Part shown: positions 35,076 through 41,878 of the stretch, piece by piece | Layout: every line of letters begins with the position of its first letter | Numbering within the stretch: position 1 is the first letter of the stretch | NCBI GenBank assembly: GCA_016201765.1 | Contig: JACQCE010000076.1 | Span: 1 to 42,190, forward strand | DNA length: 42,190 bases | Direction of reading: 5' to 3' | Source: Nitrospirota bacterium | GTDB lineage: Bacteria > Nitrospirota > Nitrospiria > JACQCE01 | Notes under the pieces: generated by a model | Databases searched by the model: none | The model's input: the letters and a program-made list of their open reading frames with translations, nothing else | Told to the model about the DNA's origin: nothing | Made by a program: the position numbers and the translations under genes

Positions 35076-36473
35076 TTACATCAATCTTGCGTTGATCCAG
35101 AGGTGCGCCAGGATGGAGGCCGCATAGCCCAGCGCGATCGCCCAGGCCCATTTCAGATGCTCGAAAAAGGTATACATGCCCCGCGCTTGGCCCATCAGCG
35201 CGACGCCGGCGGCAGAGCCGATGGACAGCAATGATCCCCCGACGCCGGCGGTCAGCGTGATCAGCAACCACTGTCCATGCGGCATCTCGGGCTGCATGGT
35301 TAGAACGGCAAACATCAGCGGGATGTTGTCCACCACGGCCGAGAGGATGCCGATGAGCACGTTCGCCCAGGTCGGCCCCAGCCCGCCATAGAGTGATGCC
35401 GAGAAGATGGCCAGGTACCCAAAGGCATGGAGTCCCCCGACACACAACACCACGCCGTAAAAGAACATCAAGGTGTCCCACTCGACCCGCTTCATGCTGA
35501 TGAAGATGTCGAAGGGCCGAACCCTGGGCTTCATGTGCTCTCGAATCTTCCGCCGCGCCTCGTCGTTCAATTCAAGCCCCAGGACCTCATCCGGTTCCCC
35601 GGGCGTGGTCTGGTTGAGTTCACCGCGCCGGATGAAAAACCCGTACAGCTTCAAGACGCCGAGCCCTGTCATCATTCCCAGCGCCGGCGGCAGGTGAAAG
35701 AAGTGGTGCATCGAGACCGTCAGGATGATCGTCAGTAGGAAGAGGCCGACAATGACGCCGCCGCCCGGTTTGATGGCGATCGCTTCCTGCGCGGCCTGGG
35801 GTTGTTCTCTTGGAACGGCAAACGACATGATGACGGCCGGGACCAGCCAGTTGATCACCGACGGCACGAACAGGGCGAAGAATTCGAAAAAGCCGACCCG
35901 CCCGTCCTGCCAGACCATCAGCGTGGTGATGTCGCCAAACGGGCTGAACGCCCCGCCGGCATTGGCGGCCACCACAATGTTGATGCAGGCCAGCGTGACG
36001 AACCGCGGCCGGCCGATCCCGACGGCCATCACGACGGCGGCCATGACCAGCGCGGTGGTGAGGTTGTCGGCCAACGGCGAGATGAAAAAGGCCAGCAGTC
36101 CGGTCATCCAGAAGATCGACGGGAGGGAATAGCCGGAGGAAACGAGCCGGGAGCGGAGCGCATTGAACACGTTCCGTTCGTCCATGGTGTTGACATAGGT
36201 CATGGCGGCCAAGAGGAACAGCAGCAGCTCGGCATACTCCAACAGATTGTGCCGTACGGCTGCGGCGGCAGTTGTCGTATCGCCATGGGACGCATAGGCG
36301 AGGGCGACCAGCACCCAAATCACGCCGGCGGCCACGATGACCGATTTCGATTTGCGAAGGTGGAGGAACTCCTCGCCGATGACCAGCGCATAGGCCAGGA
36401 TGAACACGGCGAGCGACAGCAGGCCGGCCCAGGTTGCGGTCAGATCAAGCGGCATCATCGTTTCCGCGGTCAT
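35076..36473 (-). CDS. nhaD: NhaD-type Na+/H+ antiporter
   Basis: About 465 aa with 11-13 membrane helices. Conserved motifs of NhaD in the ion-transporter superfamily are visible: Ser-Pro-Leu-Ala-Asp-Asn-Leu-Thr-Thr-Ala-Leu, Ala-Asn-Ala-Gly-Gly-Ala-Phe-Ser-Pro-Phe-Gly-Asp-Ile-Thr-Thr, Ala-Val-Val-Asp-Asn-Ile-Pro-Leu and Gly-Gly-Ser-Leu-Leu-Ser-Ile-Gly-Ser-Ala-Ala-Gly. The Asp residues in them carry ions. It exchanges Na+ or Li+ for H+ across the inner membrane. Start ATG 36473 is likely; ATG 36458 and a GTG at 36506 are alternatives. It converges on treT with 27 bases between stops. The MITE copy at 36534 lies in its upstream region. Confidence 0.92.
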   Translation of the reverse strand: MTAETMMPLDLTATWAGLLSLAVFILAYALVIGEEFLHLRKSKSVIVAAGVIWVLVALAYASHGDTTTAAAAVRHNLLEYAELLLFLLAAMTYVNTMDERNVFNALRSRLVSSGYSLPSIFWMTGLLAFFISPLADNLTTALVMAAVVMAVGIGRPRFVTLACINIVVAANAGGAFSPFGDITTLMVWQDGRVGFFEFFALFVPSVINWLVPAVIMSFAVPREQPQAAQEAIAIKPGGGVIVGLFLLTIILTVSMHHFFHLPPALGMMTGLGVLKLYGFFIRRGELNQTTPGEPDEVLGLELNDEARRKIREHMKPRVRPFDIFISMKRVEWDTLMFFYGVVLCVGGLHAFGYLAIFSASLYGGLGPTWANVLIGILSAVVDNIPLMFAVLTMQPEMPHGQWLLITLTAGVGGSLLSIGSAAGVALMGQARGMYTFFEHLKWAWAIALGYAASILAHLWINARLM

Positions 36474-36533
36474 CACAGGCCAGCATAGCGGGGTTTGACG
36501 CGGCACGCAAGAAGATTGGTGGGGGTGTGATTC

Positions 36534-36672
36534 GGTGGTGGGTCAGTTTGCTGGATTCCACCGTGGCAAAAATGGGGACACGTCCCAATTTCGTTGCGTG
36601 CCGTGCGTCGCACGAGGAAATTGGGACGTGTCCCTATTTTTGAGCCGGTTGCGGTGAAACTGACCCACTACC
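36534..36672. mobile_element. 139-bp palindromic MITE, copy 2
   Basis: Same length and layout as 25569-25707. Ends are GGTGGTGGGTCAGTTT and AAACTGACCCACTACC (one mismatch), flanked by an 8-bp direct repeat TGTGATTC (36526-36533 and 36673-36680). The 26-bp core (36592-36617) is in exactly the opposite orientation to that of copy 1, while both outer halves keep the same orientation. It lies between divergent nhaD and the HtrA gene and ends 15 bases before the HtrA -35. Confidence 0.92.
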
Positions 36673-36687
36673 TGTGATTCAGGCACC

Positions 36688-36718
36688 TTGACACATGAAC
36701 TGGGGCGGGGCTTATACT
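36688..36718 (+). promoter_or_regulatory. sigma-70 promoter of the HtrA-like gene
   Basis: Perfect TTGACA (36688-36693) and TATACT (36713-36718) with a 19-base spacer, or TTATAC with 18. The spacing is slightly long, so the promoter may need activation. The MITE ends 15 bases upstream. Confidence 0.55.
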
Positions 36719-36750
36719 AGAAAGACACCGTTGAAGAAGGAAGGTGTCCC

Positions 36751-37815
36751 ATGACGCACGCGCTGGCATGGCTTTCCGAACACGAATCGAACAACGGCCT
36801 TGAGACCACTGAGAGGCCGTCACCCGTTCCCCCGTCGCGTTCCGATGACCATCTCCTCGACGCCTATTCGCGAGCGGTGATCGCGGCGGCCGAGGCCGTC
36901 GGCCCATCCGTCGTCAATATCGAGGTGCATCACGCGCCGAGGGGACGGGCGTTGACCGATCCGCGCCGGCCGCGTGAGGCGCAGGGCTCGGGCTCCGGGT
37001 TCATCTTCACGAAAGACGGCCTCATCCTGACGAACAGCCACGTGGTGCACGGCGCCGCGGAGATCGATGTGGCGCTCCCGGACGGCCGGCGGTATGCGGC
37101 CGATCTGATCGGGGACGATCCGGCCACGGATCTGGCCGTTCTCAGGATCTCGGCCCCGAATCTGGTCCCGGCCCGGTTGGGCGATTCCAAATCGGTCCGC
37201 CCGGGCCAGTTGGCGATCGCCATCGGCAACCCCTACGGTTTTCAGGCCACGGTGACGGCCGGCGTCGTGAGCGCGCTCGGCCGGTCGCTCCGCTCCCGGT
37301 CAGGCCGGCTGATCGATGACGTGATCCAGACGGACGCGGCGCTCAATCCTGGCAACTCCGGCGGCCCGCTGGTCGATTCGCGCGGCGCCGTCATCGGCGT
37401 GAACACGGCCGTCATCATGGGCGCGCAGGGCATCTGCTTTGCGATCGGGATCGACACGGCCAAGTTCGTCGCGGGCCGGCTGATCAGGGACGGCAGGATC
37501 CGGCGGGGCTACATCGGCGTCGCCGGCCAGAATGTCCCGCTCCACCGGCGTGTAGTCCGGTTTCACAACCTACCGGTCGAGACGGGCGTGCTGATCGTGT
37601 CGGTCGAGCCGGACAGCCCGGCGCGGCGGGCCGGATTGCTGGAGGGCGACCTGATCATCCGGTACGACGATCGGGTCGTCTCCGGCATTGACGACCTCCA
37701 CCGGCTCCTGACCGACAAGGAAGTCGGGCAGGCGGCCGTGCTCACGATTCTTCGCCGGACGGAACTGATGACGCTGCAGGTGAGGCCTGAGGAGTCAAAA
37801 TCTCAAGCGGCCTGA
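36751..37815 (+). CDS. HtrA/DegP-like serine protease with one PDZ domain
   Basis: 354 aa. The trypsin-like domain (about 75-245) has the triad His97 (Thr-Asn-Ser-His-Val-Val), Asp127 (Ala-Thr-Asp-Leu-Ala-Val) and Ser203 (Gly-Asn-Ser-Gly-Gly-Pro). One PDZ domain follows (Gly-Val-Leu-Ile-Val-Ser-Val-Glu-Pro-Asp-Ser-Pro-Ala). The family normally has a signal peptide or membrane anchor; here the first 75 residues are polar with no hydrophobic stretch, so the protein may be cytoplasmic. AGGAAGG lies before ATG 36751. The single PDZ is DegS-like, but the missing anchor argues against a DegS role. Confidence 0.9.
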   Translation: MTHALAWLSEHESNNGLETTERPSPVPPSRSDDHLLDAYSRAVIAAAEAVGPSVVNIEVHHAPRGRALTDPRRPREAQGSGSGFIFTKDGLILTNSHVVHGAAEIDVALPDGRRYAADLIGDDPATDLAVLRISAPNLVPARLGDSKSVRPGQLAIAIGNPYGFQATVTAGVVSALGRSLRSRSGRLIDDVIQTDAALNPGNSGGPLVDSRGAVIGVNTAVIMGAQGICFAIGIDTAKFVAGRLIRDGRIRRGYIGVAGQNVPLHRRVVRFHNLPVETGVLIVSVEPDSPARRAGLLEGDLIIRYDDRVVSGIDDLHRLLTDKEVGQAAVLTILRRTELMTLQVRPEESKSQAA

Positions 37816-37929
37816 AGAGTCAAACCAAAGGCGGCCTCAGGAATCAAGACCGAAAACAGAAGACTGGCCTGCTGAAACGGTGATGAATCAGGACGCGTCG
37901 CAGAGGGCTGTGTCCCTCTGCGGGCTCGA

Positions 37930-38301
37930 TCACTGGAACACTTTGACCTGCAGCGCCATTTTCAGGTAGTTGAGATCGACGGGTTTGGTGATGTAGTCAT
38001 AGGCGCCGGCTTGCAAGGCGCGTTGCCCCGTCTCTTCCTCCCAGAGCGCCGTGACCATCGTCACCGGAAGAGCCGGCGCGATCGACTTGATCCGCTTCAG
38101 GCACTCCAGGCCGTTCATATCCGGCATCATGATGTCCAGCAGGACCAGATCCGGTTTGTGTTGTGTCACCATCTCGATGGCCGCCTTCCCGCTGTTGGCC
38201 GTGAAGATTTCGTAGTCGGTATTTTTCTCCAGATAAAATTTGAATAACTTGGCCAGTTGCGCCTCATCATCCACGATCAGAATTTTGCTCTTCGTTCGCA
38301 C
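37930..38301 (-). CDS. single-domain response regulator (CheY-like receiver)
   Basis: 123 aa, a lone receiver domain: acidic pair Asp11/Asp12, phosphoacceptor Asp56 (Leu-Leu-Asp-Ile-Met-Met-Pro), Thr/Ala switch (Met-Val-Thr-Ala-Leu) and conserved Lys (Thr-Lys-Pro-Val-Asp). No output domain, so it signals by protein contact or phosphotransfer. It lies 19 bases after the 77-aa gene and shares its sigma-54-type promoter. The Cache kinase upstream (38693) is a candidate partner. Confidence 0.9.
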   Translation of the reverse strand: MRTKSKILIVDDEAQLAKLFKFYLEKNTDYEIFTANSGKAAIEMVTQHKPDLVLLDIMMPDMNGLECLKRIKSIAPALPVTMVTALWEEETGQRALQAGAYDYITKPVDLNYLKMALQVKVFQ

Positions 38302-38320
38302 GGCCGCTCCTCGGAGGGCG

Positions 38321-38554
38321 TTATCTCATCGCCACGACCATCCGGCTGTAGAGGGCAGCGGGCAGAATGTCGCGAAACTTCTGGCGAAGCCGCTCAATGG
38401 AGGGGGCATCGATGACCAGCGTATCGTCCGGATGCAACTGGACTTCAAGGCTGTAGCTCGTCACGCCTTCCCAATTCTGGTGTTTAAAATATCGGACCTG
38501 GTAGGTGGCGTTGTTGAATGCAATCCGCTCGGCCTTGATAAATGTCGTAAACAT
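38321..38554 (-). CDS. 77-aa protein of unknown function
   Basis: A small soluble protein with a beta-rich first half (Ala-Phe-Asn-Asn-Ala-Thr-Tyr-Gln-Val-Arg-Tyr-Phe) and a C-terminal helix (Ile-Glu-Arg-Leu-Arg-Gln-Lys-Phe-Arg). A strong AAAGGAGG lies 6 bases before ATG 38554, and a near-consensus sigma-54 promoter about 100 bases upstream. I do not recognise the family. Co-transcription with a receiver protein suggests a regulatory or stress role. Confidence 0.65.
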   Translation of the reverse strand: MFTTFIKAERIAFNNATYQVRYFKHQNWEGVTSYSLEVQLHPDDTLVIDAPSIERLRQKFRDILPAALYSRMVVAMR

Positions 38555-38653
38555 GGGATGCCTCCTTTCACGGCCGGGCGGTCGACCTGCGCCGCCTGCG
38601 CTGTTTGACGTCCGGTCCCGGTTTGGAATGTCACATATGGCATGACTATGAGA

Positions 38654-38670
38654 GGCAAGGAGCGTGCCAA
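38654..38670 (-). promoter_or_regulatory. near-consensus sigma-54 promoter
   Basis: On the reverse strand TTGGCACGCTCCTTGCC matches TTGGCACG-N4-TTGC perfectly, with GG and GC 10 bases apart. Predicted start near 38643, serving the 77-aa gene and the receiver gene. Confidence 0.8.
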
Positions 38671-38692
38671 GCCGCTGTAAGGACAGAGCCGT

Positions 38693-40024
38693 TCAGATCG
38701 GCGGGCGTGTTTCGGCGGCTTTTCCCGCAGCTTTCAAGGAGAGGGTGAAGGTCGAACCGCGCCCCACGGTGCTGCTGACTGAGATCGTACCCCCTAGTTC
38801 TTCAACGATTTTTTTCGTCACGGCCAGGCCGAGCCCCAATCCCTTTCGCTTGGTGGTGAAATAGTCCTCAAACAGCGAAGGAAGCCGTTCCGGGGGGATC
38901 CCATGGCCGGTGTCGGTCACGACTACAAGGACAAGATCTTGTCCTTCGGTGAGCGGCTGCCCGGGGGGGCTGACCCGGATTCCAAGCGTCCCGCCCTCGG
39001 CCATGGCGTCCAGGGCGTTGCGGATCAGGTTCTTCAACACGCGGCCGATGGCGAATTTGTCCCCCCGGACGAAGACGGGGGCCCCGCCGTCGCCTTCCAC
39101 CTGGCACAGGATCTTCACCCGCTGCCGTTCGGCCTCTTCCTGGAACAGCTCGGCCAGCTCCGCCAGCTCACGCCGAAGGTCCAGCGCGACCATGGTCAGC
39201 GGCGTCGGCCGGGTCAGATCGCGAAGATCGTCGAGAAACCGCTTGATCTCGGCCAGCTCACGCGCCACGATTTTGACGAACCGGTCCCGCGCCTCCTCAT
39301 CAAACCGCCGCTGCAGCAGCCGGCTGTTGTTTTCGATATTGAGAATGGGGTGTCTCAGATCATGGGCCAATCCGGCCGCAATTTTGCCGAATACCACGGC
39401 CCGCTCATCCCGCCGAATCCGCTCCTGGAGCCCCGCCAGTCTGGCCGTCATCTGATTAAAGGCCTCCCCCAATGCCTGAAATTCATCATGGGTCAGGATC
39501 TTGACCGTTTCGGTCAAATTCCCGGCCGCCACCCGGTCGGTGGCCTGCATGAGCTGCCGGATCGGTTCCACGATATATTGTTTCCCCCCCAGGTACCCGA
39601 TCCCAACCGCCAGCAGCAGGAAGACCCCGATCAAGCCGGCCAGCTCAACCGTCATGGTACTGGCCTGTGCATAGGCTTCCCGGGTCGGTTGCTCGATGAT
39701 CAACCCCCAGCCCAGCCCGGTGATCGGCGCCGACACCCCGATCATTTCAACCGGCGTCTCGCCATCGGCGGCCCCGTAGTAGACGACCGTTTGTGAACGG
39801 CCCTGACGCACGGCCTGGACAACCGCCAGGGAGGACAAATCGGCCTGCTGCAAAACCTTCGGTTTCTGCGCGCCGCGCCCATGCGCCAGCAATTGGCCCG
39901 TCTCCGACACCACAAAGGCATACCCTTCCCGGCCGATGCGGATCGAATCGACCAGTTCCCACATCGCAATCAGATTGACCTCGCCGATCAGGACGCCGGT
40001 CACCTGACCCGTTCCTTCTGCCAC
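38693..40024 (-). CDS. histidine kinase, C-terminal part of a broken Cache-domain kinase
   Basis: 443 aa from GTG 40024. It starts inside the second half of a Cache sensor domain (Gly-Val-Leu-Ile-Gly-Glu-Val-Asn-Leu... Gly-Tyr-Ala-Phe-Val-Val-Ser). Then come a membrane helix (about 126-146), HAMP, a dimerisation helix with His221 (Gly-Leu-Ala-His-Asp-Leu-Arg-His-Pro) and a full HATPase domain (Asn-Leu-Ile-Arg-Asn-Ala, Asp-Thr-Gly-His-Gly-Ile, Gly-Leu-Gly-Leu-Gly-Leu). The first membrane helix is encoded in a different frame at 40000-40260, and the membrane-distal half of the Cache fold is missing. The kinase core looks intact and may still be made. Confidence 0.8.
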   Translation of the reverse strand: MAEGTGQVTGVLIGEVNLIAMWELVDSIRIGREGYAFVVSETGQLLAHGRGAQKPKVLQQADLSSLAVVQAVRQGRSQTVVYYGAADGETPVEMIGVSAPITGLGWGLIIEQPTREAYAQASTMTVELAGLIGVFLLLAVGIGYLGGKQYIVEPIRQLMQATDRVAAGNLTETVKILTHDEFQALGEAFNQMTARLAGLQERIRRDERAVVFGKIAAGLAHDLRHPILNIENNSRLLQRRFDEEARDRFVKIVARELAEIKRFLDDLRDLTRPTPLTMVALDLRRELAELAELFQEEAERQRVKILCQVEGDGGAPVFVRGDKFAIGRVLKNLIRNALDAMAEGGTLGIRVSPPGQPLTEGQDLVLVVVTDTGHGIPPERLPSLFEDYFTTKRKGLGLGLAVTKKIVEELGGTISVSSTVGRGSTFTLSLKAAGKAAETRPPI

Positions 40025-40260
40025 GGTTGCAGGTCGGTCTGCCCCAGATGCTGGGCCAGCGCCTGGAGGATGGCCACCCGGTCCGCGACATAGGATTGAA
40101 TCTGGTCGGCCGCCCGCTGGGCCACGGCGAGATGGCCCTGATTCACCTCACGGAAGGCGGCGGTTCTGGCCGTCCAGATCGACAGGATGCCGAAGAGCGT
40201 CAACGGCAGAAACGCCGCAACGAGGAGCAGGGCGATCAGTTTGGTCGAAATCCGCTTCAT
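40000..40260 (-). pseudogene. N-terminal fragment of the Cache-domain kinase
   Basis: 86 codons: membrane helix about 8-30, then the long first Cache helix ending Leu-Gln-Ala-Leu-Ala-Gln-His-Leu-Gly-Gln, and a stop at 40000. The open frame overlaps the downstream kinase part by 25 bases in another frame. A normal double Cache domain needs roughly 90 more residues here, so about 270 bases have probably been deleted and the frame lost. ATG 40260 overlaps the stop of the lipoprotein gene upstream (ATGA), so the original operon was lipoprotein then kinase. Confidence 0.7.
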
Positions 40261-41843
40261 GATCGGCTCTGCTGGCCGTCGTCAACGTGCCATTCGAGAA
40301 TAGTGGCAAACGGCCCGGCAGGACTGATTCTCACGCCTTTGAACCGTTCATTGACGCCAACGAGATAGTCGGTCCAAAATAGGAAAATCCCCGGAGGGTC
40401 ATCATGGAGCTCACGCTGAAACCGGGCGTAGATCGCTTTTCGCTCATCCCGGTCAAACGTCCGGCGGCCCGCCTCGAGCAATCGGTCAATCGCGACATTG
40501 CGATACGACCCCACATTGAATCCCCCATGAATCTGAGAGGAATGCCAGAACTTGTAATTGACATCGGGGTCCCTGCCGGCATCGATCTCCGGAAAGTGCG
40601 CCTCAAATCGCTTTTGGAAAAGGAAATCGATTTGAGCGGCATCGAGCAGCGACACATTCATTTGAATGCCAAGATCAAAAAGTTGTTGTTGAACCAGCAA
40701 CAACGCCCGTTTTTTCAGATCGTCGCCAACGTTGGAATAGACCGTAAACTCAAAACGCCGGCCGTTTTTAACCAGGAAATGATCGCCGTCATGACGGCGC
40801 CAACCGGCTGTTTCCAGCAGCGCCAGCGCCTGTTGAGGATCATAGGGGTAGGCTTGGAGCGTGGCATCATAACCCCACGAACCGGGATAGACCGTCCCGG
40901 CCGCGACCTGCCCCTGTCCCTTGAGGATTTTGTTGACGATCGCTGTCTTGTCAACGGCGTAATTCAATGCCTGACGAACGGCCTGGTCCCGAAACAATGG
41001 AGTTTGAAGATTGAATGCCAGAAGATAGTAATAAGGCTTCAGCGCCGAATAGGACTGAAACCCTGGGATATGGTGCAATCGCTGAAAACCTGCCGGGCTC
41101 AGATACCAGAAAAAATCACTGTCACCTCGGGTGAGCCCAACCCAGGCCGATTCCTGACTGGGATAGACTTTGACAGCCAACCGGTCCAATTGCGGTGGGC
41201 CGAGAAAGTAGTGCTCATTGGCCTGCAAGACACTCCCTGTTTCAGACCCGCTGACAACTTTAAACGGTCCGGTGCCAATCGGGTGAAAGCCAAAGCCGGA
41301 GTCGCCGAACTTTTTGCCCTCCAATAGATGTTTGGGGAGGATGCCGATGACGAGATCGCTCAGAAATGTCGCCACGACACTTTTGAGTCGAATCTGAACC
41401 GTATACCGATCTTGCACGGTGATCTCCTCGATCTCATTGATGGTGTATGAATAGGTGGTTTCCAACCCGGGTTTTCTGAGTTGGTTCAGTGTAAATTTGA
41501 CATCCTCGCCGGTCAATTCAACGCCGTCGTGGAATGTCACACCCTGTCGGAGATGCAAGGTCCAGGTGCGTTGATCACCGGAAAGTTCCCATGAAGCGGC
41601 CAGATGGGGCTTGATCTCAAGCTTATCGTCAAATCTGACCAGGCTGTCGAAAACCAATTCGGTCAACCGTGCAGACAGTGTTGTAACTGACTCAAGGGGA
41701 TTGTACGGCGACAAGGGCTGATACGTTGCAATGGTCAACGACTGCGCTGTATCCGGCGAGGTTGATTGGGAGTGGCGGCAGGAAGAAGAGGACAGCAAAA
41801 GACCAATCAGCAAGAAGACCACCGCTCCTCTTCGATTCGGCAC
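40257..41843 (-). CDS. peptide/nickel-type ABC substrate-binding lipoprotein (family 5)
   Basis: 528 aa with a lipoprotein signal (basic Asn-Arg-Arg, hydrophobic stretch, Leu-Ser-Ser-Ser-Ser-Cys22). The family 5 fold is clear from Pro-His-Leu-Ala-Ala-Ser-Trp-Glu-Leu, Thr-Trp-Thr-Leu-His-Leu-Arg-Gln-Gly-Val-Thr-Phe-His-Asp-Gly, Pro-Ile-Gly-Thr-Gly-Pro-Phe and Val-Arg-Gln-Ala-Leu-Asn-Tyr-Ala-Val-Asp-Lys. No permease or ATPase is nearby. Its stop overlaps the kinase fragment, so it may present a ligand to that sensor rather than feed a transporter. GTG 41843 includes the basic n-region; GTG 41822, with GAGGAG just upstream, is the alternative. Confidence 0.88.
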   Translation of the reverse strand: MPNRRGAVVFLLIGLLLSSSSCRHSQSTSPDTAQSLTIATYQPLSPYNPLESVTTLSARLTELVFDSLVRFDDKLEIKPHLAASWELSGDQRTWTLHLRQGVTFHDGVELTGEDVKFTLNQLRKPGLETTYSYTINEIEEITVQDRYTVQIRLKSVVATFLSDLVIGILPKHLLEGKKFGDSGFGFHPIGTGPFKVVSGSETGSVLQANEHYFLGPPQLDRLAVKVYPSQESAWVGLTRGDSDFFWYLSPAGFQRLHHIPGFQSYSALKPYYYLLAFNLQTPLFRDQAVRQALNYAVDKTAIVNKILKGQGQVAAGTVYPGSWGYDATLQAYPYDPQQALALLETAGWRRHDGDHFLVKNGRRFEFTVYSNVGDDLKKRALLLVQQQLFDLGIQMNVSLLDAAQIDFLFQKRFEAHFPEIDAGRDPDVNYKFWHSSQIHGGFNVGSYRNVAIDRLLEAGRRTFDRDERKAIYARFQRELHDDPPGIFLFWTDYLVGVNERFKGVRISPAGPFATILEWHVDDGQQSRS

Positions 41844-41849
41844 CGCCCC

Positions 41850-41878
41850 AGCATAGAAAGTTTCTCCGATCCTGTCAA
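41850..41878 (-). promoter_or_regulatory. sigma-70 promoter before the lipoprotein gene
   Basis: On the reverse strand TTGACA (41878-41873), 17 bases, TATGCT (41855-41850). The expected start coincides with GTG 41843, so either the transcript is leaderless or translation begins at GTG 41822. Confidence 0.5.
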
